Source: Paenacidovorax caeni
GTDB taxonomy: Bacteria > Pseudomonadota > Gammaproteobacteria > Burkholderiales > Burkholderiaceae_C
Assembly: GCF_001298675.1 (NCBI RefSeq)
Contig: NZ_CYIG01000017.1
Coordinates: 1-64,000 of the forward strand
Direction of reading: 5' to 3'
Length of the DNA stretch: 64,000 nt
The notes under the pieces are model-generated. The model saw only the letters and a list, made by a program, of their open reading frames with translations. It searched no databases and was not told where the DNA came from. Position 1 is the stretch's first letter. Each line of letters opens with the position of its first letter. This document shows positions 41,628-49,521 of the stretch, one piece after another. The translations under genes were made by a program, and so were the position numbers.

Positions 41628-42251
41628 ATGGAAATCTTCTCGCTGGCGCTGCTGCTGCTTTTCGGCCTGCACCTGCTCAAGTCGCGCGAGCGCGCCGCGC
41701 GTGTAGCGCTGCTGGGCAGCTTTCTGGCGCGTTACCAGATCGAGAAGCTCATGGAGTCGCTGACCGATGGCTACCTGCGCGCACTGGGCGAGCAGGACGC
41801 GCAGCGGCGCGCGCAGATCTGGGATCTGCTGGCCACGACCGAGAAAAATCTGGCACTGCAGCTGCAGTCCTTCGCCGACGACTTTGGTCGCGTGCCGGCC
41901 GACGAGGCGCGCGTCAGCACCCTGGCCATCGCGCTGCCGTACGCCAGCCGCTGGTTCCCTGCCGCCACCTTTGACATGCGCGAAATGCTGCAGCTGCATG
42001 CGCGCGGCATTGCCGCCGTGGTCGCCCAGGCGCCCGGTGGCGAGGAGGGCATGGCACAGGAGCGCAAGCGCCAGGCCTACACCGTGACCGCCGAGCTGTA
42101 CCTGCTGCAGCACAGCTGCCACTGGTTCTGCCGCTCGGCCACGGTGGCGTCGGTGCGCCTCATCGCGCTGCACCAGACGTCGTACGAACAGGTGCTGGAG
42201 GGCGTCTCTCCCGCCACGCGCGCCGCGTACCGGCAGCTTGCCGGGGTGTGA
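41628..42251 (+). CDS. Uncharacterised membrane-anchored protein
   Basis: I do not recognise a named family. The protein has 207 residues. The first 20 (MEIFSLALLLLFGLHLLKSR) form a membrane helix, and the rest is mostly helical and soluble: TEKNLALQLQSFADDF, TFDMREMLQLHARGIAAV and a His/Cys-containing LLQHSCHWFCRSATVASVRL. The ATG at 41628 is the only sensible start. It is divergent from the aminopeptidase gene, with 59 nt between starts, and is followed by a family 2 repeat. Confidence 0.8.
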   Translation: MEIFSLALLLLFGLHLLKSRERAARVALLGSFLARYQIEKLMESLTDGYLRALGEQDAQRRAQIWDLLATTEKNLALQLQSFADDFGRVPADEARVSTLAIALPYASRWFPAATFDMREMLQLHARGIAAVVAQAPGGEEGMAQERKRQAYTVTAELYLLQHSCHWFCRSATVASVRLIALHQTSYEQVLEGVSPATRAAYRQLAGV

Positions 42252-42264
42252 AATGCAACGACAA

Positions 42265-42410
42265 CCCCCCCCGAGCCGCTTCGCGGCTTCCCCCGCTCTC
42301 GCCACGTGGCGCGTTGCGGGCAGGGGAACTCATGCTTAGTTCAGCGCGGCGGCCCGTGCGCGGCGTCTGCTGGGCAGGGCCGCGCCGGTCTCATGGGCTG
42401 GTGGTGCGTT
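42265..42410 (+). repeat. Family 2 3'-end repeat, copy 2
   Basis: It begins 13 nt after the stop of the upstream gene with ACCCCCCCCGAGCCGC, a perfect AGCCGC-TTC-GCGGCT hairpin, CCCCCGCTCTCGCCACG, then CAGCGCGGCGGCCCGTGCG and CGGCGTCTGCTGGGCAGGGC. It matches copies at 25541-25683 and 45120-45282. Confidence 0.75.
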
Positions 42411-42443
42411 GCACCATGAAAAGCTAATTTCCGAGGTTTCGCC

Positions 42444-42758
42444 ATGCTTTACAAGTTCAAGTCCCGTGCCACGGCCGACGTCATCATGCTCGAACCCAAT
42501 GGCCGCCAGTTGGTGCAGATCATGGGCAAGGAGCCCGGGGTGGGCGGCATCGTCACGGTGGCGCAGATCCCCGCGGCCATCGCGGCCATCGAGGCGGCCA
42601 TCGCTGCCGAGGACCAGGCACGCGCCCAGGCAGCCCAGGAGCACGAGGGCGATGGCACCGAGGAGCGGCCCGATGTCGTTCACCTGCGCCAGCGCGCCGC
42701 GCCGCTGCTCGACATGCTGCGCCGCAGCGCCGCCGCCGAGCGCGAAGTGACCTGGTGA
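42444..42758 (+). CDS. DUF1840 domain protein
   Basis: A 104-residue protein of the DUF1840 family, small cytoplasmic proteins of betaproteobacteria with no known function. The conserved opening MLYKFKSRATADVIMLEP, followed by GKEPGVGGIVTV, is clear; the C-terminal half is Ala/Glu-rich and ends in the helix VVHLRQRAAPLLDMLRRS. TTTCCGAGGTTT lies before the ATG. It is followed by a family 1 repeat that ends the convergent ligase gene. Confidence 0.9.
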   Translation: MLYKFKSRATADVIMLEPNGRQLVQIMGKEPGVGGIVTVAQIPAAIAAIEAAIAAEDQARAQAAQEHEGDGTEERPDVVHLRQRAAPLLDMLRRSAAAEREVTW

Positions 42759-42767
42759 GGGTTGACG

Positions 42768-42830
42768 TCTTATAAAGAAAAAAAGCCTCCCGGGCTTGCC
42801 TGGCAAGCGCGGGAAGCTATCAAAAGAGGA
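42768..42830 (+). repeat. Family 1 repeat, copy l
   Basis: Seven As (42778-42784) are followed by GCCTCCCGGGCTTGCC, T, GGCAAGCGCGGGAAGC and TATCAAAAGAGGAG. The arms match at 14 of 16 positions with compensating changes relative to other copies, so the hairpin appears conserved. Confidence 0.85.
42778..42818 (-). terminator. Terminator of the phenylacetate-CoA ligase-type gene
   Basis: The minus strand of the family 1 copy forms a long stem (GCTTCCCGCGCTTGCC and its near complement) followed by TTTTTTTC. It lies about 75 nt past the minus-strand stop at 42894. Confidence 0.7.
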
Positions 42831-42831
42831 G

Positions 42832-42893
42832 TCCGGAGCGCTTCGGTCTGGCGCGCTCCAAGCCAGCGGACGCGTGAGCGCCCCAGGGGGAAG
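42832..42893 (-). repeat. Family 2 3'-end repeat, short degenerate copy 4
   Basis: On the minus strand the sequence right after the ligase stop codon reads CTTCCCCCTGGGGCGCTCAC, matching the opening of the other family 2 copies. It then diverges and runs into the family 1 copy. Confidence 0.45.
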
Positions 42894-44141
42894 TCACTCG
42901 TAACTGCGTGCGTCCTCGATGACCTTGCCATCGTTGGGCAGGCTGCCCGGGGCCACCATCTGCACTTCGCCGCGCAGCTTGGTGACTTCGCGCACCGCGT
43001 CTTGCAGTTGCAGGGCCAGGCCTTCGGCGGTTTCGGTGGTTTCCACCTGCAGCACCATCTGGTCGTTGGCCATGGCGCCCGTGACCACCAGGCGCGCGCG
43101 TTGCACCTGCGGGAAGCGCTTGGTGATGGCCGCCACCTGGCCAGGGTGCACGAACATGCCGCGCACCTTGGTGGTCTGGTCGGCGCGGCCCATCCATCCC
43201 TTGATGCGCGTGTTGGTGCGCCCCGTCGGGCAGTCGCCGGGCAGCACGGCCGAGAGGTCGCCGGTGCCGAAACGGATCAGCGGGTAGTCGGTGTTCAGCG
43301 TGGTCACCACCAGTTCGCCAACCTCGCCTTCGGGCACCGGGTCGCCGGTGCCGGGGCGCACGATCTCGACGATCACGCCTTCGTCCAGCACCAGGCCTTC
43401 GCGTGCGCTGGTCTCATAGGCGATCAGGCCCAGATCGGCGGTGGCGTAGCACTGGTAGCCGGCCACGCCGTGCTGCGCCAGCCAGTCGCGCAGCGAGGGC
43501 GGAAAGGCTTCACCCGAGACCAGGGCCTTGGTCAGGCTGGGCAGCGCCACGCCCATGGCCTGGGCTTTTTCCAGGATCAGCTTGAGGAAGCTCGGCGTGC
43601 CGATGTAGCCGGCCGGGCGCAGCTCGGCCATGGCCTGCACCTGCTGCTCGGTCTGGCCCGTGCCGCCGGGGAACACGGTGCAGCCCAGCGCGTGGGCGCC
43701 GGTTTCCATCATCGAGCCGGCGGGCACGAAGTGGTAGGAGAAGCAGTTATGGATCAGCTCGCCCGTGCGGAAGCCCGCGGCGTGGATGGCGCGCGCCATG
43801 CGCCAGTAGTCGCGCCGCGTGCCCTCGGGTTCGTAGATGGTGCCGGGGCTGGCGAACACGCGCGGCATCTGCGGGCCAAACCCGTGCGTGGCGAAGCCGC
43901 CGAAGGCGCTTTGGGCGCGCTGCTCCTGCTGGCGCTGCAGCAGTTCGTACTTGCGCGTGACGGGCAGGCCAGCCAGCGCCGCGCGGCTGGTGATGGTGGC
44001 CGGGTCGATGTCCGCCAGGATGCTGGCGAACGCGGGCGAGGCCGTGCGGGCATGCTGGATCTGCCGGGGCAGCGCAGCCAGCAGGGCGGCCTCGCGTTCG
44101 GCGTGGGGGCGGGTTTCCAGGGCGTCGTAGAACTTGCTCAT
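42894..44141 (-). CDS. Phenylacetate-CoA ligase family AMP-forming ligase
   Basis: A 415-residue adenylate-forming enzyme of the PaaK type, which activates an aromatic or related acid with ATP and CoA. Visible parts are VTRKYELLQRQQ near residue 62, the Gly-rich CTVFPGGTGQTEQQ, the acyl-adenylate region YATADLGLIAYET, and the hinge RFGTGDLSAVLPG followed by a GRADQTTKVRGMFVHP C-terminal lid. GGAG lies 9 nt before the ATG. It is the last gene of the transporter block but is separated from the upstream ATPase gene by a terminator-like repeat. The substrate is unknown. Confidence 0.87.
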   Translation of the reverse strand: MSKFYDALETRPHAEREAALLAALPRQIQHARTASPAFASILADIDPATITSRAALAGLPVTRKYELLQRQQEQRAQSAFGGFATHGFGPQMPRVFASPGTIYEPEGTRRDYWRMARAIHAAGFRTGELIHNCFSYHFVPAGSMMETGAHALGCTVFPGGTGQTEQQVQAMAELRPAGYIGTPSFLKLILEKAQAMGVALPSLTKALVSGEAFPPSLRDWLAQHGVAGYQCYATADLGLIAYETSAREGLVLDEGVIVEIVRPGTGDPVPEGEVGELVVTTLNTDYPLIRFGTGDLSAVLPGDCPTGRTNTRIKGWMGRADQTTKVRGMFVHPGQVAAITKRFPQVQRARLVVTGAMANDQMVLQVETTETAEGLALQLQDAVREVTKLRGEVQMVAPGSLPNDGKVIEDARSYE

Positions 44142-44167
44142 GCCGTGGTCTCCTGTGTGCTTCAGGT

Positions 44168-44232
44168 TGAGGGCAAAAAAGGCTGCTAGCGCTTACCAGA
44201 TAAGCGCTGGCAGCTACGAAATCAGGAGTAAA
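44168..44232 (+). repeat. Family 1 repeat, copy m
   Basis: The best-preserved copy: GCAAAAAAGGCTGC, TAGCGCTTA-CCAGA-TAAGCGCT (a perfect 8-bp core stem), GGCAGCTACGAAATCAGGAG. It sits between two minus-strand genes in the opposite orientation to them. Confidence 0.9.
44175..44215 (-). terminator. Terminator or attenuator between livF-like and ligase genes
   Basis: On the minus strand GCTGCCAGCGCTTA pairs with TAAGCGCTAGCAGC and is followed by CCTTTTTTG. It would reduce transcription from the transporter genes into the ligase gene. Confidence 0.65.
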
Positions 44233-44251
44233 TAATCGGGCGGCAAAGGAC

Positions 44252-45061
44252 TCAGGCGAGCCAGCGCTTGCGGCGCTTGTAGCTCTTGACGTCCTTGAAG
44301 CTCTTGCGCTCGCCGCCGCCGACGCCCAGGTAGAACTCCTTCACGTCCTCGTTGCTGGCCAGGTCGCTGGCGGTGCCGTCCATGACGATGCGGCCGCTTT
44401 CCATGATGTAGCCGTAGTCGGAGTACTTCAGCGCCATGTTGGTGTTCTGCTCGGCCAGCACGAAGGTCACTTTTTCCTTCTTGTTCAGGTCCTGGACGAT
44501 GTTGAACACCTCTTCCACGATCTGCGGCGCCAAGCCCATGGAGGGCTCGTCAAGCAGCACCAGGCTGGGGTTGGCCATGATGGCGCGGCCAATGGCGCAC
44601 ATCTGCTGCTCGCCGCCCGAGGTGTAGGCGGCCTGCGAGGTGCGGCGCGTTTTCAGGCGCGGGAAGTAGTTGTAGACCTTCTCCAGGTTCGCGGCGATTT
44701 CGCCCTTGCTCTTGCGCGTGTACGAGCCGGTCATGAGGTTTTCCTCGATGGTCAGGTGGGCGAAGCAGTGGCGCCCTTCCATGACCTGCACCACGCCGCG
44801 CTTGACCAGGTCAGAGGGCGAGAGGTTGTCGATGCGCTCGCCGCGCAGGTCGATCGAGCCCTTGGTGACCTCGCCGCGCTCGGCCTTGAGCAGGTTGGAG
44901 ATGGCGCGCAGCGTGGTGGTCTTGCCCGCGCCGTTGCCGCCCAGGATGGCGACGATGCTGCCTTCGGGCACCGACAGCGATACCCCCTTGAGCACAAGGA
45001 TCACGTGGTTGTAGATCACCTCGATGCCGTTGACGTTCAGAACGATGTTTTTGGAGTCCAT
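44252..45061 (-). CDS. Branched-chain-type ABC transporter ATPase, LivF-like
   Basis: A 269-residue ABC ATPase. The Walker A motif is GGNGAGKTTTL, the signature is SGGEQQMCAIGRA and Walker B with D-loop is LVLLDEPSMGLAP. LivF/UrtE-type sequence features follow, and a basic C-terminal tail (SYKRRKRW) is added. It powers uptake together with the LivG-like ATPase, LivH/LivM-like permeases and substrate-binding protein encoded upstream. It lies 224 nt downstream of the binding-protein gene, separated by a family 2 repeat. The transported substrate is not branched-chain amino acid by necessity. Confidence 0.92.
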   Translation of the reverse strand: MDSKNIVLNVNGIEVIYNHVILVLKGVSLSVPEGSIVAILGGNGAGKTTTLRAISNLLKAERGEVTKGSIDLRGERIDNLSPSDLVKRGVVQVMEGRHCFAHLTIEENLMTGSYTRKSKGEIAANLEKVYNYFPRLKTRRTSQAAYTSGGEQQMCAIGRAIMANPSLVLLDEPSMGLAPQIVEEVFNIVQDLNKKEKVTFVLAEQNTNMALKYSDYGYIMESGRIVMDGTASDLASNEDVKEFYLGVGGGERKSFKDVKSYKRRKRWLA

Positions 45062-45119
45062 GGTGTTGCCTTCGCTGTGCCAATCGGGAGGGCTGCGGGT
45101 GCAGCCCTTTCGATTGGCG

Positions 45120-45282
45120 GCTGCCCGGGGGCAACCGCTGTGTCGCTGGCCATTGAGACTGGCGCTGCCGAGGCCGGCAGACGCCGCGCAAGGGCCGCCC
45201 CGCAGCGCTGGCGTCGTCCCCCTTCACCAATCGCGTAGCGATTCGAGAGAAGGGGGAAGGCGCGCAGCGCCTCAGGGGGATG
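45120..45282 (-). repeat. Family 2 3'-end repeat, copy 3 (longest)
   Basis: On the minus strand it starts 5-10 nt after the binding-protein stop: CCCCCTGAGGCGCTGCGCGC with an AGGCGC-TGC-GCGCCT hairpin, then CTTCCCCCTTCTCTCGAATC, GACGACGCCAGCGCTGCGG, GGCGGCCCTTGCGCGGCGTC and a GCCCCCGGGCAG-like end. It splits the transporter operon between the binding-protein and LivF-like genes. Confidence 0.8.
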
Positions 45283-45285
45283 TCC

Positions 45286-46614
45286 TCAAGACTGGCAGTC
45301 CGCAGCGTCGCGGCGTGTCATCTTCTTGTCGGCCAGGTACTTCTCCGAGCCGGCCTTGACCAGCGGCTTGAGGATCTGCTCATCGGCCTGGTACCAGTCA
45401 GAGGTGAACTTCCACTGCTTGCCATCCCAGGTGTGCACGCGCGCCCAGGTCGAGCCCATGTGGTCGGTGCAGCTGGTGGACAGCGGGCGCATCAGGTCGG
45501 TAAAGCCCAGTGCGTCGAGCTTCTTCTGGTCGAGTGCCAGGTTTTCCATGCCCCAGCGCACTTGCTCGCCCGTCATGACCTTGCCCTTGCCGAAGCGCTC
45601 CTGCGCACGGCGCACGGCTTCCACGCCGAGCATCTGGATGATGACGCCGCGGGTGTAGAGCACCGAGCCCACTTCGTCCTTCGGACCCGTGCCCTGGCCC
45701 TTGTCGTGCACGTGCTTCAGGATGTCCTGGATGACCTTGGACTGGGTGCCGTAGCCGTTGAGTGCCAGGGCGTGGTAGCCCTTGGCGCCTTCGCCCACGT
45801 CGCGCACGTCAGGCTCGGCACCGGCCCACCACACGCCGTACATCTTGTCGCGCGGGAAGCCGGTGGCTTGCGCTTCCTTCAGGGCGGTGGAGTTCATCAC
45901 GCCCCAGCCCCACAGCAGCACGTAGTCGGGGCGGCTCTGGCGCACTTGCAGCCAGGTGGCCTTCTGCTCCACGCCGGGGGCGGTCACGGGCAGCATTTGC
46001 AGCTCAAAGCCATGCATCTTGGCGCGCTCTTGCACCAGTGGGATGGGCTCTTTGCCGAACGGGCTGTCGTGGTACACCAGGGCGATCTTCTTGCCCTTGA
46101 GCTTGTCCATGCCACCGGCGTTCTTGCCGATGTGCTGGATCAGGATGTCAGCACCGGTCCAGTAGCTGCCCATGTAGGGGAAGTTCCACTTGAACGCCAT
46201 GCCGTCCTGCGCGACGGACAGGCCGTAGCCCAGCGTCATCAGCGGGATCTTGTCCACGGGGGCCTTCTCGGTCAGCGCGAAGGTGATGCCGGTGGCCTGC
46301 GGGTCGAACAGGGCCACGCCGGGCTTGCTCTTGAGGCGTTCGTAGCATTCCACGCCGCGGTCGGTGGCGTAGCCGGTTTCGCATTCCTCGAACGTGATCT
46401 TCACGCCGTTGATGCCACCGTCGCGTGCGTTGATGAGCTTGAGGTAGTCCTGTTTGCCGTTGGCCCAGGGCGTGCCGTTGGGGGCGTAGGGGCCCGTGCG
46501 GTAGGACAGCAGCGGGAAGAACTGCTCCTTGGCCTGCGCGAATGCGCTCGTGGCCACGCCAGAGGCGCCTGCGGCAACGACGGCGGCAGCGATCACGATT
46601 TTCGAAAGCTTCAT
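45286..46614 (-). CDS. ABC transporter substrate-binding protein (branched-chain/aromatic type)
   Basis: A 442-residue periplasmic binding protein with an N-terminal Sec signal (about 1-26, ending SAFAQA). The mature part has the type I periplasmic fold, with DYLKLINARDGGINGVKI typical of LivK-like proteins of Burkholderiales aromatic and acyl transport clusters. It is longer than classical LivK (about 370). TAGGAGAC precedes the ATG. It lies 43 nt after the LivM-like gene. The two neighbouring CoA ligases suggest that the imported compound is an acid to be activated, by inference. Confidence 0.9.
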   Translation of the reverse strand: MKLSKIVIAAAVVAAGASGVATSAFAQAKEQFFPLLSYRTGPYAPNGTPWANGKQDYLKLINARDGGINGVKITFEECETGYATDRGVECYERLKSKPGVALFDPQATGITFALTEKAPVDKIPLMTLGYGLSVAQDGMAFKWNFPYMGSYWTGADILIQHIGKNAGGMDKLKGKKIALVYHDSPFGKEPIPLVQERAKMHGFELQMLPVTAPGVEQKATWLQVRQSRPDYVLLWGWGVMNSTALKEAQATGFPRDKMYGVWWAGAEPDVRDVGEGAKGYHALALNGYGTQSKVIQDILKHVHDKGQGTGPKDEVGSVLYTRGVIIQMLGVEAVRRAQERFGKGKVMTGEQVRWGMENLALDQKKLDALGFTDLMRPLSTSCTDHMGSTWARVHTWDGKQWKFTSDWYQADEQILKPLVKAGSEKYLADKKMTRRDAADCQS

Positions 46615-46657
46615 GGTTGTCTCCTAGTCAGAGGTGGGCGAAACGCAGGAACGGGAA

Positions 46658-47734
46658 TCAATGGGGGAAGGGCCACACGCGCAGCTTCTGCTTGGCGGTG
46701 GACCACAGCTTGGCCAGGCCGTGGGGCTCGACGATCAGGAACCAGACGATCAGCGCGCCGAAGATCATCAGCTCGGCGTGCGACAGGCCGGCGGTCGAGA
46801 TCTCCATGCCGAACAAGCCAAGGAAGGCGGGCAGGAACTGGTTCAGGAAGATGGGCAGCACCACGATGAAGGCGGCGCCGAAGAACGCACCCATGATGGA
46901 GCCCAGGCCGCCGATGATGACCATGAACAGCAGGCGGAACGACACTTCCACCGAGAACGCGGCCGGCTCCCACGAGCCCAGGTGCACGAAAGCCCACAGC
47001 GCGCCGGCCATGCCGACGATGAAGGAGCTGACGGCGAAGGCCGACAGTTTGGCGTACATGGGGCGGATGCCGATCACGCTGGCGGCCACGTCCATGTCGC
47101 GGATGGCCATCCACTCGCGACCGATGGCGCCGCGCACCAGGTTCTTGGCCAGCAGGGCCACGACCACCAGCAGTGCCAGGCAGAATAGGTACTTGCTCAT
47201 GGCGCTTTCAATGGGAAAGCCCAGCAGCTGCAGGTTGTTCACCGACACCGAACCCGAGTCGGAGTTGTTGGTGAACCACTTGATGCGCAGGAACATCCAG
47301 TCGCTGAAGAACTGTGCGGCCAGCGTCGCCACGGCCAGGTAAAGGCCCTTGACGCGCAGGCTGGGCAGGCCGAACAGGATGCCGAAGAAGGTGGCGCACA
47401 GGCCGCCCAGGATCAGCGCCGGAATCAGCGGCATGCCGGGGAAGCGCACGAAGAAGTTGAACGCGCCGTAGGCCCCTACGGCCATGAAGGCGCCCGAGCC
47501 CAGCGAGATCTGGCCGCAGTAGCCGACCAGGATGTTCACGCCCAGGGCTGCCATCGACATGATGACCAGCGGGATCAGGATGGCGCGGTAGATGTAGTCG
47601 CTGGCCAGCATGGGCACAAGCACAAAGGCCACGGCCAGGAAGGCCAGGATGACCATGCGGTCCTGCGCGATCGGGAAGATCTGCTGGTCGGCACGGTAGC
47701 TCGTCTTGAACTGGCCGTTTTCGCGGTAGAACAT
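46658..47734 (-). CDS. Branched-chain-type ABC transporter permease, LivM-like
   Basis: A 358-residue inner-membrane permease with about 9-10 helices. The family segment GYCGQISLGSGAFMAVGAYG and the cytoplasmic EAA-like loop around GREWMAIRDMDVAASVIGI are clear. The N-terminus is hydrophilic for about 25 residues. TAGGAGCAAG lies before the ATG. It pairs with the LivH-like permease encoded 35 nt upstream to form the channel. Confidence 0.92.
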   Translation of the reverse strand: MFYRENGQFKTSYRADQQIFPIAQDRMVILAFLAVAFVLVPMLASDYIYRAILIPLVIMSMAALGVNILVGYCGQISLGSGAFMAVGAYGAFNFFVRFPGMPLIPALILGGLCATFFGILFGLPSLRVKGLYLAVATLAAQFFSDWMFLRIKWFTNNSDSGSVSVNNLQLLGFPIESAMSKYLFCLALLVVVALLAKNLVRGAIGREWMAIRDMDVAASVIGIRPMYAKLSAFAVSSFIVGMAGALWAFVHLGSWEPAAFSVEVSFRLLFMVIIGGLGSIMGAFFGAAFIVVLPIFLNQFLPAFLGLFGMEISTAGLSHAELMIFGALIVWFLIVEPHGLAKLWSTAKQKLRVWPFPH

Positions 47735-47769
47735 GTCTTGCTCCTAATTGTTCTGATGGATGCGGCGGT

Positions 47770-48699
47770 TCAGACGCGGTCGATGATCTTCTCGCCGAAC
47801 AGGCCCTGGGGCCGGAACAGCAGGAACATGAGGGCCAGCACGTAGGCGAACCAGATCTCGATGCCGCCGCCCACGAAGGGGCCCAGGTAGACCTCGGAGA
47901 GCTTCTCGCCCACGCCGATGATCAGGCCACCGATGATGGCGCCGGGTACCGAGGTCAGGCCGCCCAAGATCACCACCGGCAGTGCGCGCAGCGCCACGGT
48001 GGTCAGCGAGAACTGCACGCCCAGCTTGGAGCCCCAGATCATCCCGGCCACCAGGGCCACCACGCCGGCCACACACCAGACGATGACCCAGATGCGGTTG
48101 AGCGGAATGCCGATGGACTGTGCGGCCTGGTGGTCGTCGGCCACGGCGCGCAGCGCGCGGCCCGTGCCGGTCTTCTGGAAGAACAGGCTGAGCAGCACCA
48201 CCAGCGCGGCGGCGATGGCGGCGGCGATCACGTCTTCCTTGTTCACCAGTACGCCGCCCTGGAACATCGACTCGAACAGGAACACCGGCTCCTTGGGCAT
48301 GCCCACGTCGATCTTGTAGATGTCGCTGCCGAACAGTGTCTGGCCCAGGCCTTCCATGAAGTAGGTGATGCCCAGGGTCGCCATCAGCAGCGTGGCGCCT
48401 TCCTGGTTCACCAGATGGCGCAGCACCAGCCGCTCGATCACCCAGGCGCAGACGAACATGATGGCGCCCGCGATGATGAAGGCCGCCAGGTTGGCCACCA
48501 GCATGTTGTCGATGCCGGTCCACTTGGGGATCCATTCTGCGAAGCGCGCCATGGCCAGGGCTGCGAACAGCACCATGGCGCCTTGCGCGAAGTTGAATAC
48601 GCCCGAGGCCTTGAAGATCAGCACGAAGCCGAGCGCGACCAGCGAGTACAGCATGCCCGCCATCAGGCCGCCGATCAGGGTTTCCAAAAAGAATGCCAT
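47770..48699 (-). CDS. Branched-chain-type ABC transporter permease, LivH-like
   Basis: A 309-residue inner-membrane permease with about eight helices. Family features are the N-terminal LIGGLMAGMLYSLVALGFV, FNFAQGAMVLFAALAMA and the coupling loop GRALRAVADDHQAAQSIGI. GCAGGAGAG precedes the ATG. It starts 21 nt after the LivG-like stop, so the genes are co-transcribed. Confidence 0.92.
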   Translation of the reverse strand: MAFFLETLIGGLMAGMLYSLVALGFVLIFKASGVFNFAQGAMVLFAALAMARFAEWIPKWTGIDNMLVANLAAFIIAGAIMFVCAWVIERLVLRHLVNQEGATLLMATLGITYFMEGLGQTLFGSDIYKIDVGMPKEPVFLFESMFQGGVLVNKEDVIAAAIAAALVVLLSLFFQKTGTGRALRAVADDHQAAQSIGIPLNRIWVIVWCVAGVVALVAGMIWGSKLGVQFSLTTVALRALPVVILGGLTSVPGAIIGGLIIGVGEKLSEVYLGPFVGGGIEIWFAYVLALMFLLFRPQGLFGEKIIDRV

Positions 48700-48720
48700 G
48701 GTTGCTCTCCTGCCTTGCCC

Positions 48721-49506
48721 TCAGTGCCCGGCGCCCAGGTAGGCGCGGATCACGTCTTCGTTGTTGCGCACTTCGTCAGGTGCGCCGTCGCCGATCTTCT
48801 TGCCGTAGTCCAGCACCACGACGCGGTCAGAGATGTCCATCACCACGCCCATGTCGTGCTCGATCAGCACGATGGTGGTGCCGAACTCGTCGTTCACGTC
48901 GAGGATGAAGCGGCACATGTCCTGCTTCTCTTCCACGTTCATGCCGGCCATGGGCTCGTCCAGCAGCAGCACCTGCGGCTCCATGGCCAGGGCGCGGCCC
49001 AGGTCCACGCGCTTTTGCAGACCGTAGGGCAACTGGCCCACGGGGGTCTTGCGGTAGGCCTGAATTTCCAGGAAGTCGATGATGTGCTCGACAAACTCGC
49101 GGTGCGCGATCTCTTCCTTCTCTGCCGGGCCGATGCGCAGCGCCTGCAGCAGGAGGTTGCTTTTGATCTTCAGGTTGCGCCCCGACATGATGTTGTCGAT
49201 CACGCTCATGCCCTTGAACAGCGCCAGGTTCTGGAACGTGCGCGCCACGCCCATCTCGGCCACTTGGCGGCTGTTCATGTGGTCGAACGTCTTGCCGCGG
49301 AAGGTGATCGAGCCCTCGGTCGGTGTGTACACGCCGTTGATGCAGTTGAGCATCGACGACTTGCCGGCGCCGTTGGGGCCGATGATGGAACGGATCTCGT
49401 GCTCTTTCACGTTGAACGAGATGTCCGTCAGCGCCTTCACGCCGCCAAAGCGCAGGCTGATGTTCTTGATGTCGAGAATGACATCACCGATCTTTTTCTG
49501 TGTCAT
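48721..49506 (-). CDS. Branched-chain-type ABC transporter ATPase, LivG-like
   Basis: A 261-residue ABC ATPase with Walker A GPNGAGKSSMLN, Walker B LLLDEPMAGMN and a divergent signature (YGLQKRVDLGRALA in place of LSGGQ), a variation seen in many LivG proteins. It pairs with the LivF-like ATPase. The ATG at 49506 starts the conserved N-terminus; a start 15 nt upstream would overlap the ligase stop. It follows the acyl-CoA synthetase gene by 15 nt. Confidence 0.92.
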   Translation of the reverse strand: MTQKKIGDVILDIKNISLRFGGVKALTDISFNVKEHEIRSIIGPNGAGKSSMLNCINGVYTPTEGSITFRGKTFDHMNSRQVAEMGVARTFQNLALFKGMSVIDNIMSGRNLKIKSNLLLQALRIGPAEKEEIAHREFVEHIIDFLEIQAYRKTPVGQLPYGLQKRVDLGRALAMEPQVLLLDEPMAGMNVEEKQDMCRFILDVNDEFGTTIVLIEHDMGVVMDISDRVVVLDYGKKIGDGAPDEVRNNEDVIRAYLGAGH

Positions 49507-49521
49507 GGCTGTGCGTCCCAA

